Shown in pieces: positions 1-9,800 of a stretch of 64,000 nucleotides of DNA; the stretch's first letter is position 1; each line of letters opens with the position of its first letter. A program made the translations under genes and the position numbers. The notes beneath the pieces were generated by a model. It saw nothing but the letters and a program-made list of their open reading frames with translations, searched no databases and was not told the DNA's origin. Origin of the DNA: Caecitellus pseudoparvulus (lineage: Eukaryota > Bigyra: Bicosoecida); NCBI GenBank assembly GCA_965644315.1, contig CBFFRQ010000064.1, forward strand, positions 124,001 through 188,000, in the 5' to 3' direction.

Positions 1-763
1 ACTGCAGTAGGCTGGGCAGGAGGGCGGCGTGGCAGGCGTGACTGGCGCCGCCGCGGGCCCGCCGCGCTCTGCCTGAGGCGGCGCCTCTGGCCCAGGCGCT
101 GTGTTGATGGAGCCGCTGCCCAGGCCGGGCGGTGTGTTGCCCAGCAGGGCCACGCGGCTGTCCACTTGCCACGACTCCTCTGTCAGCGTCGGCGTCGGCG
201 TCGTGGCGGGGCGGGAGGCAGTGGCGGGGCGGCGGCAGCCCAGGGACCGCGCCGACAGTGGCACACACACTGCCAGCGTGGCGAGTCCGACGAGGGCCAT
301 GATCAGGCCGCCCGGCACGCCCAGCGCCTGGGCGTGGTTGCCGCAGGTCACTTTGCCGCTCTGGAAGTTCAGCTCCGCCACCAGCACGAGGGAGGACTGG
401 GACACGACGTAGCTGAAGATGGGGCTGCTGATGTTGGTCACGTCTGCCGGGCCACAGGAGTCTGGGACGCACACTGAGAAAGTGAGGTCTGCCACGTCAA
501 TGATGCAGATGTGCGCATGTGGAGCGACGGCACACTGTGAAACTTTGCCCAGCGCATTCATGTTGTGTCCTGAGCGGCCGGGAACGGGGGAAGGGTGCCT
601 GCGCTGGGGGAGCAAAATCCGCTCGCGCCCACGCACCATTGGCGTCCCACGCCGGGATCCAGTCCACATTAAAGGCGCTGGGGTCGTAGCAAGCACTTGC
701 ACACTGCCATGCTGCTGCGATCGCCAAACATGCCAGCAGCAAGGCTGGCCTGGGCGCTAGCAT
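1..763 (-). CDS. NRF-6-type (nose-resistant-to-fluoxetine) acyltransferase, N-terminal part, cut by window edge
   Basis: Only the first part of the gene is present; it runs off the left edge. Exon 1 (763-637) starts with a signal peptide (MLAPRPALLLACLAIAAAW) followed by a Cys-containing luminal stretch. The intron (636-570) has a GTGCGT donor and a CTCAG acceptor. Exon 2 (569-1) stays open to the edge. It encodes a Cys-rich segment with GKVSQC, HICIIDV and SVCVPDSCGPADV, resembling the NRF domain that precedes the multi-pass acyltransferase-3 region in NRF-6/OAC proteins. A hydrophobic segment (LIMALVGLATLAV) and a Pro/Ala/Thr-rich stretch follow. In this family the protein sits in the endomembrane system and is thought to move acyl groups. 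The acyltransferase domain itself is outside the window, so the family call rests on the Cys pattern and signal peptide. Confidence 0.6.
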
Positions 764-935
764 GGTGCTTGTTGCAGCTGGGCCCTGGCCCAGCAATGCT
801 GCGTGGAGCCTGGCTGCAGCTGGGTGGAGAGTGCTGGGGAGGGTGTAGCGTGGGTGGCCGAGCCGGCGCGGCAGGGAGCCCTGGGCAGGCCGTTGCATTT
901 GATCTGGGCAGGCCGACACAGTGCTGGCCGGGGTG

Positions 936-2537
936 TTAGCGCTGGGCGCCCTTGCCAGCCCGGATGGCAGACAGCGACTTGGCCAGGGTGGAGCTGTACA
1001 CATCCACGCGCTGGTACACCTGCAGCTCCCCCTCCAGTCGGGCGATGGTGTCGGCCTGGGCCGTGCTGCGCCGCCGCAGCTCCGCGTTCTCCCCCTGTAG
1101 GCGCTGACACCCCGCCCGCATGTCCTGCACCTCCGCCTCCGCCTCTTGCGCCCGCTCACGCGCCGCCTCCCACGCCGCCTGCGCCTCGTACACTGCCCGC
1201 CGGAAGCCCTGCACGTCCTCCAGCGCCGCCGTGCGCACGGCCCGGAAGGTCTGCAAGTCAGCTGCCGCCAGCCGGTCCTCCAGCTCCGCCACCCGCCGCC
1301 GCATGCCCTCCAGCGCCGAGCCTGAGGCCTTGACGTCAGCCCGGGCAGCAGCCGCCTCCGCCTCAAGAGACGTCACTGTCGCGTCCAGCGCGCCAGAGGA
1401 GGCACGCAGCGTGGCAGACTCGCTCAGGGCGTCCTCTGCCAGCGCACTGCGCTCCAGGAGCTGCTCTTGGGTCTGGGCCAGGGCGGCGGCGGCGGCCGCC
1501 TCCCGCTGGCGACTGGCATCCGCCGCCACACGCGTGTGCTCCAACTCCTGCTGTGTGGCTTGGTGCTGCGTGCGCAGCAAGGCCAGTGCAGAGCGCGTGC
1601 TGTGCAGCTCAGCCTCCGCCACCGCCAGCTGCTCCTGCACGCTGGCAGCGGCAGCGGCAGGCACAGTGCTGTCAGCCAGGGTCTGCACTGTGGCTTTCAC
1701 GGTGGCCAGCTCAGCAGCCACGGAGTCAGCGTACTCCTGCAGGGTGGTGTTGGCACTCTGCAGGCGCCGAGCGGAGGCGCGAGCCTCTGACAGCTGCTGC
1801 TGTGCGGCGTCCCGCTCGCGAGTCAACCGAGTCACCTGGGCGCTGAGCTCGGAGGTGGAGGAGGCGCTGGCGCTGGCTCCTTGCCTGGCCGCCTCAGCCT
1901 CTCCCTCGGCTTCTGCCCGCCGTGACTCGGCAGCTGCCACCGCCCGGCGCAAGTCCTTCACCTCAGCACTCGCCTCTCGCAGCTGTGTGGCCAGGTCCTG
2001 CCGCCCAGCGTCTGCGGCAGCCTTGTGACTCGCCGACGCCTGCTGCGTTGCGGCGTGCGCCTCCTGCTCCGCAGCCAGGGCCGCGCGCAGCTCCGTCAAG
2101 GACGCCTGCAGCGTGGACACCGTGCGAGTCAGCTCCTGCGTTTTCGCTTGACTCTCCTGCCGCTCCTGGCGCAGCTGCGTCACCTCGTGGGCTGCCAGGG
2201 CCAGCTTCTGCGCTGCAGCGTCTGCCGCAGCGCTGCGCTGCTGGTCGCCGCTCTGCAGGTCAGTCAGCTGACGCGTGAGGGTGGAGTTCTTGGCCTTCAG
2301 TGCCTGCACCTCGCCCTGGAGCGCCGCCATGCGCCCCTTCAGCTGCTCCACCACCTGCACTTCACCATCCACGCGCTCTTGCAGTCGCCGGTAGGCGGCT
2401 GCGCCTTGAGCGTTGGACTGCAGCTGGGCCTGCAGCAGGGACACCTCGCTCTCCAGGACACTGGCCCGTCGCTGGTGCTTCGCCGACGCGGCAGACGCCT
2501 CTGCGAACTGCTCCCGCAGGTGGCTGGCATCGGCCAT
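936..2537 (-). CDS. Coiled-coil protein, unrecognised
   Basis: A 533-residue protein that is almost entirely predicted coiled coil: long Ala/Glu/Gln/Arg/Leu-rich helix with heptad-like spacing from about residue 5 to the end, and no globular motif I recognise. The ATG at 2537 (MADASHLREQF) is chosen because upstream in-frame sequence is not helix-like and a GCGGAAATTGG motif lies about 10 bases upstream (2546-2557). The stop is TAG. AAATGCAA lies about 35 bases past the stop, matching the putative 3'-end signal of this window. A structural or cytoskeletal role is plausible but not shown. The gene lies just upstream of the NRF-6-like gene on the same strand. Confidence 0.65.
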   Translation of the reverse strand: MADASHLREQFAEASAASAKHQRRASVLESEVSLLQAQLQSNAQGAAAYRRLQERVDGEVQVVEQLKGRMAALQGEVQALKAKNSTLTRQLTDLQSGDQQRSAAADAAAQKLALAAHEVTQLRQERQESQAKTQELTRTVSTLQASLTELRAALAAEQEAHAATQQASASHKAAADAGRQDLATQLREASAEVKDLRRAVAAAESRRAEAEGEAEAARQGASASASSTSELSAQVTRLTRERDAAQQQLSEARASARRLQSANTTLQEYADSVAAELATVKATVQTLADSTVPAAAAASVQEQLAVAEAELHSTRSALALLRTQHQATQQELEHTRVAADASRQREAAAAAALAQTQEQLLERSALAEDALSESATLRASSGALDATVTSLEAEAAAARADVKASGSALEGMRRRVAELEDRLAAADLQTFRAVRTAALEDVQGFRRAVYEAQAAWEAARERAQEAEAEVQDMRAGCQRLQGENAELRRRSTAQADTIARLEGELQVYQRVDVYSSTLAKSLSAIRAGKGAQR

Positions 2538-2871
2538 GTTGCAAGCCAATTTCCGCAGTTGCCGTGCACCCTGTGCTGGCCGCGCCGAGCACGGCAGTGG
2601 CTGCAGAGTTAGGAGGCACAGAGGGGGCAGCTTAGTCTGTCGAGTGCCGCAAGGGGAGTGACCCACTGTTTTTTGGGTGGGCGGGCGTCTTGACGGGAGT
2701 CGCAGGACTTGCTGCAGATTTCCTGAGGGACAAAAAAATACTTGCACGCATGCCTTGCACTGCATTCCCATTCGGTATGTACATGGCCCTGGGTCAAGCT
2801 CAGTCCCCTTGGACGCGCCCTGGGGCTAAAGGAGAGGCGGGGGGCATCCCTCGTTTCGCCGGCGTTTCGAC
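2538..2871. promoter_or_regulatory. Divergent promoter between the coiled-coil gene and VMA21
   Basis: This 334-base non-coding gap has both recurrent upstream motifs of the window. CCAATTTCCGCA (2546-2557) reads TGCGGAAATTGG in the sense of the leftward gene. TCGTTTC (2851-2857) and GCGTTTC (2862-2868) lie just before the VMA21 ATG. No TATA box is evident. The assignment as promoter is inferred from position and motif recurrence. Confidence 0.5.
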
Positions 2872-3280
2872 ATGGCGTCCGTGAACCCCGTGTACAACAC
2901 GCTCATCGCGTTCAGCCTGGCCATGGTGGGTGTGCCCTTGGCTGTCATTTGGCTGGGAACGCAGGTGCTGCATGGTGCGTCTCGGGGCGGGAGCAGGCGA
3001 CGCTGTGCCCTGCGCTGGCGCTTCACGTGGCCTGGCCTGCTGCGCAGAGTGGACTGCATTGGCGGGGGACCCCATGGTGGTCAGCGCCATCGCCGCCATC
3101 GTGGTGCTGAACTGCATCCTCATCTCCTACATCGTCATGGCATTCAACGAAAACGTAGACAGCGCCGCAGACACGCCAGCGGGGGAGGGGGACATCGGGC
3201 GGCGCCCCGCTGACACCAACGACGCTCGCCTGCGTCGGCGCCTGGCCGCGTCAACTGGCCAGACGCCGACGTCCACTTGA
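2872..3280 (+). CDS. VMA21: VMA21-like V-ATPase assembly membrane protein, two exons
   Basis: Exon 1 (2872-2974) and exon 2 (3048-3280) join in frame across a 73-base intron (GTGCGT...GCGCAG) to give 111 residues. The product has two hydrophobic segments: one near residues 10-30 (LIAFSLAMVGVPLAVIWLG) and one after a short loop (VSAIAAIVVLNCILISYIVM). The second is followed by MAFNEN, close to the AWNE motif of VMA21. VMA21 is an ER protein that chaperones assembly of the V-ATPase membrane sector before export. Size, topology and the post-TM motif support the call. The C-terminal Arg-rich tail is longer than in human VMA21 and I see no clear ER-retrieval dilysine. The gene is convergent with dihydroorotase, 30 bases away. 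Confidence 0.72.
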
Positions 3281-3310
3281 CGCCAGTAGCGTGGATGCTG
3301 GCCCGCCCCC

Positions 3311-4426
3311 TCAATCCGCCGTGGTGGCGGCGGTGTCAGCGGCGGTGTCGGGCTGCAGCGTCGCCTTCCACTGCAGCTGCTGCCCCGCCATGAGCGGCAC
3401 GACGACGGTGTCCGCGCCAGCCTTGTCTGCGAAAGGGAAGGAATCTGGCACAGTCCAGGCCTGTCGCGTGAGCTTCACAGTGCCGGTGTTGGGGGGCAGG
3501 CCGTAAAATGCCGGCCCATGCTGCGACACAAAGGCGGACAGCTTGTCCAGGCACCCCGCCGCCTCGAACGCCGTCGCGTACAGCTCCAAGGCGGCGAATG
3601 CAGAGAAGCAGCCCGCGCAGCCACAGGCTGACTCCTTGTCCGCCACAGCGTGCGGCGCCGAGTCAGTGCCCATGAAGAACTTGGCGCTGCCGCTGGCCAC
3701 AGCGCCCAGGAGGGCCTGTCGATCTGACTCCTTCTTGAGGATGGGCAGGCAGTAGTAGTGGGGTTTGAGGCCCCCCACAAACAGCTGGTTGCGGTTGTAC
3801 AGCAGGTGCTGTGGCGTGATGGTGGCCGCCACGTTGGGACCAGCGGCCGTTACGAAGTCCACAGCGGCAGCGGTGGTGATGTGCTCCATGACGATGCGCA
3901 GGTCAGGGTGTGACTCCACCAAGGTCGCCGCGACGCGTTGTAGGAACACCGTCTCGCGTTCGAAGAAGTCCACGGTCGAGTCCGTCACCTCACCGTGGAT
4001 GCACAGCACCATGCCCACCTCCGCCATGGCCGCCAGCACGGGGCCCAGCGCCTTCACCTCCGTCACGCCGTTGTCGCTGTTGGTCGTGGCGCCGGCGGGG
4101 TACAGCTTGCACGCCACCACGCCAGCTGCCGCCGCTTCTTTGATGTCCTCGGGAGTCGTCTTGTCCGTCAGGTACAGCGTCATGAGGGGTTGGAAGTCCG
4201 AGTCAGGGCCAAAGGCCTCGGCAATGCGCGCCTTGTACGCGCTCGCATCGGCTGCGTTCACCACCGGCGGCACGAGGTTCGGCATGATGATGGCTCGCCG
4301 CACGATGCCAGGCATGTAGCGACCTGCCGCCTTCAGCGCTGCGCCGTCACGAAGGTGCAGGTGCCAGTCGTCGGGCCGCCCAACGATGAGCTCTTGAGGG
4401 GTTTCTGTGCTTGTTGATGCCGCCAT
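3311..4426 (-). CDS. pyrC: Dihydroorotase, bacterial/plant PyrC type
   Basis: A 371-residue intronless gene. It matches the zinc amidohydrolase dihydroorotase that interconverts carbamoyl-aspartate and dihydroorotate in pyrimidine synthesis. Visible motifs are the metal-binding DDWHLHLRDG (His22, His24), the carboxylated-lysine motif VACKLYPAGATTNS (Lys107), CIHGEV, ITPQHLLYNRN and GTDSAPHA near residue 260. Length fits the monofunctional PyrC class (about 345 residues) and not the animal CAD fusion. No obvious organelle presequence precedes the domain, so it is probably cytosolic. The start at 4426 leaves only about 14 residues before the domain. Upstream, CCAATTACCGCA (4495-4506) matches the GCGGWAATTG promoter motif in sense orientation. 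I see no AATGCA 3' signal. Confidence 0.93.
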   Translation of the reverse strand: MAASTSTETPQELIVGRPDDWHLHLRDGAALKAAGRYMPGIVRRAIIMPNLVPPVVNAADASAYKARIAEAFGPDSDFQPLMTLYLTDKTTPEDIKEAAAAGVVACKLYPAGATTNSDNGVTEVKALGPVLAAMAEVGMVLCIHGEVTDSTVDFFERETVFLQRVAATLVESHPDLRIVMEHITTAAAVDFVTAAGPNVAATITPQHLLYNRNQLFVGGLKPHYYCLPILKKESDRQALLGAVASGSAKFFMGTDSAPHAVADKESACGCAGCFSAFAALELYATAFEAAGCLDKLSAFVSQHGPAFYGLPPNTGTVKLTRQAWTVPDSFPFADKAGADTVVVPLMAGQQLQWKATLQPDTAADTAATTAD

Positions 4427-4833
4427 GCTGTCCTGAGATCAGGGTGCGTCGGTTCCAGTGGCGTGAGAGGTGCAAACTGGCCGCGAAGATGCAGCCAATT
4501 ACCGCAAAGCCGCAGGGTGCGTTTTGGTGTGGGGGAGGGGTTGCTGTCGCACGTGGGCTGTTACAAACATGGCAGAATGTGTGGGTTTTTTGGTGTAGTG
4601 TTTTGGATGGAGAGCTGCTTGGTGATTGCCCGTGCCGGGCGTCTGACTGGCTCTTGTACATGGGCTGCAAGGTGGTTGGCAGAAAAGGGCGCCCCGAGCT
4701 TTGCACTCAAAACCCCAAACCGTGCCCGCAACTCACACACAGCTTGGGTTTGCTGCATGCGCTCCACAGTGTCCGGCCCCTGCACGCTGCAACGCCCTGC
4801 ACCCCTGCCGTTTCACCGTCGTTTCACGCAGCC
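4427..4833. promoter_or_regulatory. Divergent promoter of dihydroorotase and the small charged protein
   Basis: A 407-base intergenic region. On the dihydroorotase side CCAATTACCGCA lies at 4495-4506. On the other side two CGTTTCAC copies (4809-4816 and 4820-4827) lie within 25 bases of the ATG. No gene was found inside. Confidence 0.45.
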
Positions 4834-5232
4834 ATGGACCTCCTGGCTGGCTACGCTTCCGACAGCAGTGACGCGAGTGACACCGCGCCACCCGCAGCAG
4901 ACAAGGGTCAGATCACTGCCAAGGCGGCACTGCCGTCAGCAGCGGCCCTGTTGGAGGGGGACGACGATGCCGCTGCCGACAGCAGCGACGAACTGGTTTC
5001 CGCTACCCAGCCAGCACCCCCGAGCAAGGCGGCAGCTGCCAGCCAACCCTCACCCAAGCCACGGCGGAGCAAAGGCAGCAAGCCGCCGGTCACAGGCGGT
5101 GCCAAGCGTCCACGCGCAGCTGGCAGCGCGGCGCTGGTGCCTGCCCATGTGCGCAGCAAACGCAGCAATGTGAGCACTGAGGACGTTGACAGCTGGACCA
5201 GCGCGAAGCCGAGCGCAGGGGGTGGCAAGTGA
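4834..5232 (+). CDS. Small charged low-complexity protein, unrecognised
   Basis: A 132-residue protein starting MDLLAGYASDSSDASD. An acidic Ser/Asp-rich N-terminus is followed by a basic Lys/Arg/Pro-rich middle (KPRRSKGSKPP) and a more ordered C-terminal segment, LVPAHVRSKRSNVSTEDVDSW. The acid-then-basic layout resembles small nuclear proteins, but I recognise no family. The start is supported by two CGTTTCAC motifs 7-25 bases upstream and an ATG context of GCCATGG. The stop lies 18 bases from the convergent SCPEP1 stop. The palindrome-like TGCATTGC between them matches the 3'-end motif in the SCPEP1 orientation only. Expression is inferred. Confidence 0.55.
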   Translation: MDLLAGYASDSSDASDTAPPAADKGQITAKAALPSAAALLEGDDDAAADSSDELVSATQPAPPSKAAAASQPSPKPRRSKGSKPPVTGGAKRPRAAGSAALVPAHVRSKRSNVSTEDVDSWTSAKPSAGGGK

Positions 5233-5250
5233 GCTGGTGCGCTGCATTGC

Positions 5251-6723
5251 TCAGGCCTGCCCCAGCAGGTGCTGCACCATGATGTAGGCCATTTGGCCGT
5301 TGTCATGTGGCACCATGTGCCCTGCCTTCATGATGTACCACATGTGCAGGTTGGCGTAGGACTTGTAGAAGGCGCCAATTTCCGCACCGGGGTATGCCCC
5401 CAGCGCCGTCTTGGGCGCCTCGTGGAAGTGCGGCATACCGGGCCACTGCAGCTTGCTCATCCACATTTCGGCACCTGCAGTGAGGCAGATGACATCCAGC
5501 TGGCCCTCGTACACCGTCACGTTGATGCGGCCCCCCGCGATGAGGGCATCCACCTCAGCCCACACGGGCTTCATGAAGTCGCCTGACAGGCTCTGGAACA
5601 CCTGCCCTGCCTGGCCGGACCAGGTGACGTTGGAGGGGATGATGCCCAGCTTCTTGCGGATGGGCCCATTCATGAGGGTGTACAGGGGGTCGGCTGCAAA
5701 CACGTCCAGGTGGCGCGCCGCCAGGCTGGCCAGGTGCGGAGCCCGCCACTGCGTGTGCTGGCGGTACAGCGGCACAGAGGCGGCACTGGGCGCCGGCGCC
5801 ATCTGCAGGAAGTTGTAGAAGGACACGCCCCCCGCCTGCGCCTCGATTTCATCCTCCACCGTGCCCCACAGCTCGGTGGCCTTGTCCCACTCTCCAGCCT
5901 GCGCGGCAGCCTGTGTCTCCAGGGCTGTTGCGTAGATGGCCTTGGCCTCAGGAGGCGTCAGCAGGGACAGCTGCTGCAGGTACGGCGCCCAGGCCAGCGT
6001 GAAGTCCACGCCGTCGATCCAGGAGTCACCCAGGGCCACACCCCGGAAGTCGAGCTGGATGGATGCGTTGTCGATGGCGGCGAGGAGGGCGGTGGCTAGA
6101 CCGGTGGTCATCTTACCGCCGTACGACTCGCAGAAGACGTAGAAAGGCTGCGTCTTGAAGTTGGGGTACAGCTTCAGCCACTGCTGCAGGAAACGCACCA
6201 TGTCGTCGGCGATTTGGGCGTTGTCGGTCGTGAACACGTCAGGCGAGTCAGCGTAGCTGAACCCTGTGCCCACAGGCTGGTCCAGGTACAACACGTTGGC
6301 CAGCTTCACCCACGTCGTGTTGCGGGGGTTCAGGTTGGTGTCCAGGGGCCCCATCTCGTCAAAGTTGCCGTAGCCCGTGCTGCTGGCGCCAGGCCCACCC
6401 TGCAGCCATCTGCAACGCGGAGGGCAACGCAGCATGCAGCGCAGCGGACAAGGCGCACCAATGCAGCGTGTACACACAGAATGAGGGGTGCCTCTGTGCG
6501 GGCCTGCTGCCCTGTCGTGCCGTACAGCCACCAGAACAAGTGGGCACCTGGCGAGGGGGAGGTGCGGAAATTGGCGTGCTCCGTGCCCCTGGCGCGGCGC
6601 CAGACGCCCCACACACGCACCTTCACGGGGGTCAATGTAGCCCCAGTCCTCGTCAGGGACAGCAGCACTGGCGGCTGTGGCCATGGCCGCAGCAACGGCG
6701 ATGATGCTGAGAAAGCTTCGCAT
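5251..6723 (-). CDS. SCPEP1: Serine carboxypeptidase of the SCPEP1/RISC type, three exons
   Basis: Exons 6723-6621, 6547-6478 and 6409-5251 join in frame to give 443 residues. The introns are 73 and 68 bases (GTGCGT and GTGTGT donors). An N-terminal signal peptide (MRSFLSIIAVAAAMATAASA) indicates secretory/lysosomal targeting. Joined exons restore the family signature: DPREGAHLFWWLYGTT, then WLQGGPGASSTGYGNF (oxyanion region), then CESYGGKMTTG (nucleophile Ser), YEGQLDVICL (Asp) and KAGHMVPHD (His). LMNGPIRKKLGIIP and ALGDSWI are close to animal retinoid-inducible serine carboxypeptidase, closer than to the plant CPY-like type. Function is presumably removal of C-terminal residues from peptides in an acidic compartment. 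GCAATGCA lies just past the stop. Confidence 0.9.
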   Translation of the reverse strand: MRSFLSIIAVAAAMATAASAAVPDEDWGYIDPREGACVGRLAPRQGHGARQFPHLPLARCPLVLVAVRHDRAAGPHRGTPHSVCTRCIGAPCPLRCMLRCPPRCRWLQGGPGASSTGYGNFDEMGPLDTNLNPRNTTWVKLANVLYLDQPVGTGFSYADSPDVFTTDNAQIADDMVRFLQQWLKLYPNFKTQPFYVFCESYGGKMTTGLATALLAAIDNASIQLDFRGVALGDSWIDGVDFTLAWAPYLQQLSLLTPPEAKAIYATALETQAAAQAGEWDKATELWGTVEDEIEAQAGGVSFYNFLQMAPAPSAASVPLYRQHTQWRAPHLASLAARHLDVFAADPLYTLMNGPIRKKLGIIPSNVTWSGQAGQVFQSLSGDFMKPVWAEVDALIAGGRINVTVYEGQLDVICLTAGAEMWMSKLQWPGMPHFHEAPKTALGAYPGAEIGAFYKSYANLHMWYIMKAGHMVPHDNGQMAYIMVQHLLGQA

Positions 6724-6852
6724 GGTGGGTGGGGCCAAGTGCACTGCAGCTGGTCGGCCTGCGTCGTCGCAGCGCCTCGGAACACGCCTGCAACACTCCA
6801 AGCGTGAGAGATGGCGGGGAATTCGCTGGAGCGTGGAAAAGTGCAATTTGTC

Positions 6853-9800
6853 TCAGGTCGCAGGCTGCGCGTTCTGCGCCAGGGGGGCCCACCTGCCGCC
6901 TGCTCGCGCCGCCCTGCCACGCCGAGCCCGCAGCTTGGCGTGTTTGGACAGGCGGGCCAGCTGAGCGGACACGCCAGGCTGGGGCTGGGCGGGGGGCAGG
7001 CGGCCGTCGCCTGACCACACTCGGCTCAGGGACAGGAGGGGCGTCGAGGGGGGGTGCGTGGACACGCTGACGCCCCGCCGCCCCTGCCAGGTGTCGACTC
7101 GCGGCAACGCAGCAGGCGCCCCCCCCCGGCGCGAGGCAGAGGGGCCGAGACCGCCCCCCCTCGGCAGTGCCAGGGTCAGGGTCTGTGTTGCCGGCTTGAT
7201 GGGTGTGGAGGGGGGGTCACTGGAGTGGTGGACTGGCGGGCGCCCAGCAGGGCGTGTGCTGCGTTGCCGGCGCCGGCGCTGGGCCGAGTCACTGCGCCCG
7301 CCCACCTTCCTTCCGATGCGACCCCCCCTGTGGGCGGCAGTGGACCCCCCCTCACGAGGCCTCCCCCGTGTCCGGATGGGGGAGGGGGGGAGGCGCCCTC
7401 GTTGCCCCCCTCGCTTGCTCACGTGAGCTTGAGCGGGCGGGGGGGAGCTGGTGCGTTTCGCGTCTTTGCGCCCCTGCCGTCGTCTGCGTTGCAGCTGGTT
7501 GCGGGGAGCAGCTGCGTGGGGTGCAGGGGTGTGTAGGGGGGCGGCCGCCGCCCCTTTGCTGCTGCCGCCGCCCGCCATGTCCGCTGCGATGGCTGCCACG
7601 CGCGTATTACGCAGGAGCTGCGCCAGCGCGCCCATGTCCACCGCCACCTCTGGCCCGTCGTCAGAGCCACCGCTGTCATAGCCAGGATCCACATCCCCTG
7701 CCGTGCGCCCCAGCACCGCCACAGCCAGGGAGGCAGGGGTGGCGTGGGGGGAGGAGGAGGAGGAGGGGGTGCGAGTGGAGGGGGGGGTGCCTGGCACCCC
7801 CCCCATCCGGCGCACGGCCGCATCCACCACCTGGTCCAGCCACGTAGAGCGGGCACGGCCCCCCCCACTCCACGAGGGGGCTCTGTGGAGGCCGGGGCCC
7901 TGATGCGCAGGTGATGGGGAGGAGGTGGGCCCACCCCCGCAGGGGGGGCTGGTCAGGCTGCGTTTCGGGAGGGGTGTGCGTGGGGGCGCGCCACCCCCCG
8001 CGACGGGGCCGGAGTCTGCCCGGAGCAAATGCCGGGCAAGTGGTTCCTCAGCATACCGCTGCGTCGCCTCCGCCAGCGTACGGCGCACGTCGCTGGGCAC
8101 GCCCCAGCGCTTGGTCGCAGCGTCGGCAGCTGCGACGTGCGCCGCGACGTGTGCTTCTGCGCCCCGCTGCAGCAGTCCCGGGCTCCACAGGGGGGGGCTG
8201 CCTTCGGGCGAGGGGGCTGGGGGGGACCCCGCCTCGGGGGAGGAGGGGGGACACCAAGGGGGGCGCCCACCAGCCCCCTCTCCGCGTCGCTGCCTGCAGA
8301 GGGGGGTCGAAGGGGGGTGGGAGGGGGGCCAGCAGGGGGGGGTCGAAGCCGCGGGCTGAGGGGGGGGCACACCCCCTCCTCCCCCCTCCCCTCCCCACCT
8401 CCAACCCCAGGCGTGTCCGGTGGGGGGGGCGTCGAGTGCCGGCACCCCCCTTACCCCCCTCCATGTCCCCTGCCTCCAGCCCCAGGCGGGCAAGCAGGCC
8501 AGCCACGGTGCGGGGGTCGGCACCCCCCCCCTCACCCCCCTCCCCGGCCGCCCTGCCCAACTGGTCCGCCGCTCGCAGGAGACGGGCAGCAGACTGCACA
8601 TACTCAGCGCCTGCCTGCACCAGGTCCGCCGCGTGGAAGTGCTGGCCCCTCCGCCCATGGAAGGACGCCTCGCAGGTGTAGGCGAGGGGGATGCCGATCT
8701 CCTGGGATGCGATGCCCCGGGCTGTGTTCAGCTTGTCTCGTGTCAGGGTGAAGGTGCAGCCAGAGTACGTGTACAGGGCAGGGGCTCGGCGCGCCAGAAG
8801 GCCGGGCAGGATGCGGGGCACTGCCGCCAGTTGGGGGGCGGACCACCCCCACCATCCGTGGGAGGGGGGGGGGGACCCGCTGGTGAAGTTGGAGGGGGGG
8901 GTCGTCCACCCCCCCACCGGTTGGTCGCTGCCGTACAGGAAGATGCCTTGCTTGCGTGAGTGGCCGTGGAAGTCCGTGAACAGTGCCACGCCCTGCACAG
9001 CGTGCAGCCTGGTCAGGAGCGTTTTCAAGTGATACACCGTGGGGTGCAGGTCTGGGTGGGGTGCGTCCCACCGCCGGTTCAGGTCCACCCCCGCCAGGCT
9101 GGTGCGGTAATTGCCGTTCACCACGCCGTCAGGGTTGAGCATGGGCACGACGTAGGTGACGTAGTGCCGTCGGATCCACCGCGCGGAGGGGGTGGGCCCA
9201 GTCACCGCCTCCAGCAACCCCCGCATGACCCAGGAGGCGTTGGCCTCACCAGGATGCACCCGCGCTGAGAAGACGAGGGCCTGGCGCCGGCCCAGAGGCA
9301 GCAGCGTGCGGCCTTTGTCTGCGATGGTGAGGATGTCACAGACATTCCCCGCCAGGGTGCGTGTGAGGGTGCTGCGGGTGAGGCAGGGCCCGACCCGACG
9401 CTGCAGGGCGGAGAGGTGCGCCATGTGCTGGGCGTAACCGTAGGGCCAGGCCATGGCCACCACGGCCACATCACGGGGGTGGCTGAAGGTGACCGTGAAG
9501 GACAGGATGTGACTCCGGGCACTGCCCATGTGGGAGGCGTCCTGGGGCAGGGTGGAGGGGGGGGGTGCGCGGAAGTACCCGATGCAGGGGTCCCCTGCCC
9601 GGGAGGTGAGGCGGTGCCACCCCCGGCGGGAGGTCGGGTCGCGCCACTCCGCGAAGGAGAACAGCAGTGGCGTCATGCCCGCAGAGCCGTACAAACTGCG
9701 GGTCTTGGCGTGGTTGGCGATGTGGAAGCGGTAAGGCTGGCCGGGGGCCATGTTGCTCACTGCGAAGCAGAACCACTGGCGGTGGCTGGGACTGTGGATG

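Noticed and set aside
1120-2028. Long open frames antisense to the coiled-coil gene (and similar ones throughout the window)
   Set aside because: High GC content at codon position 3 leaves opposite-strand frames open. These frames are Ser/Arg/Cys/Ala-rich, have no motifs, and mirror real genes.
5380-5400. GCGGAAATTGG copy inside SCPEP1 as a regulatory site
   Set aside because: It encodes conserved coding sequence (AEIGA) and is probably coincidence.
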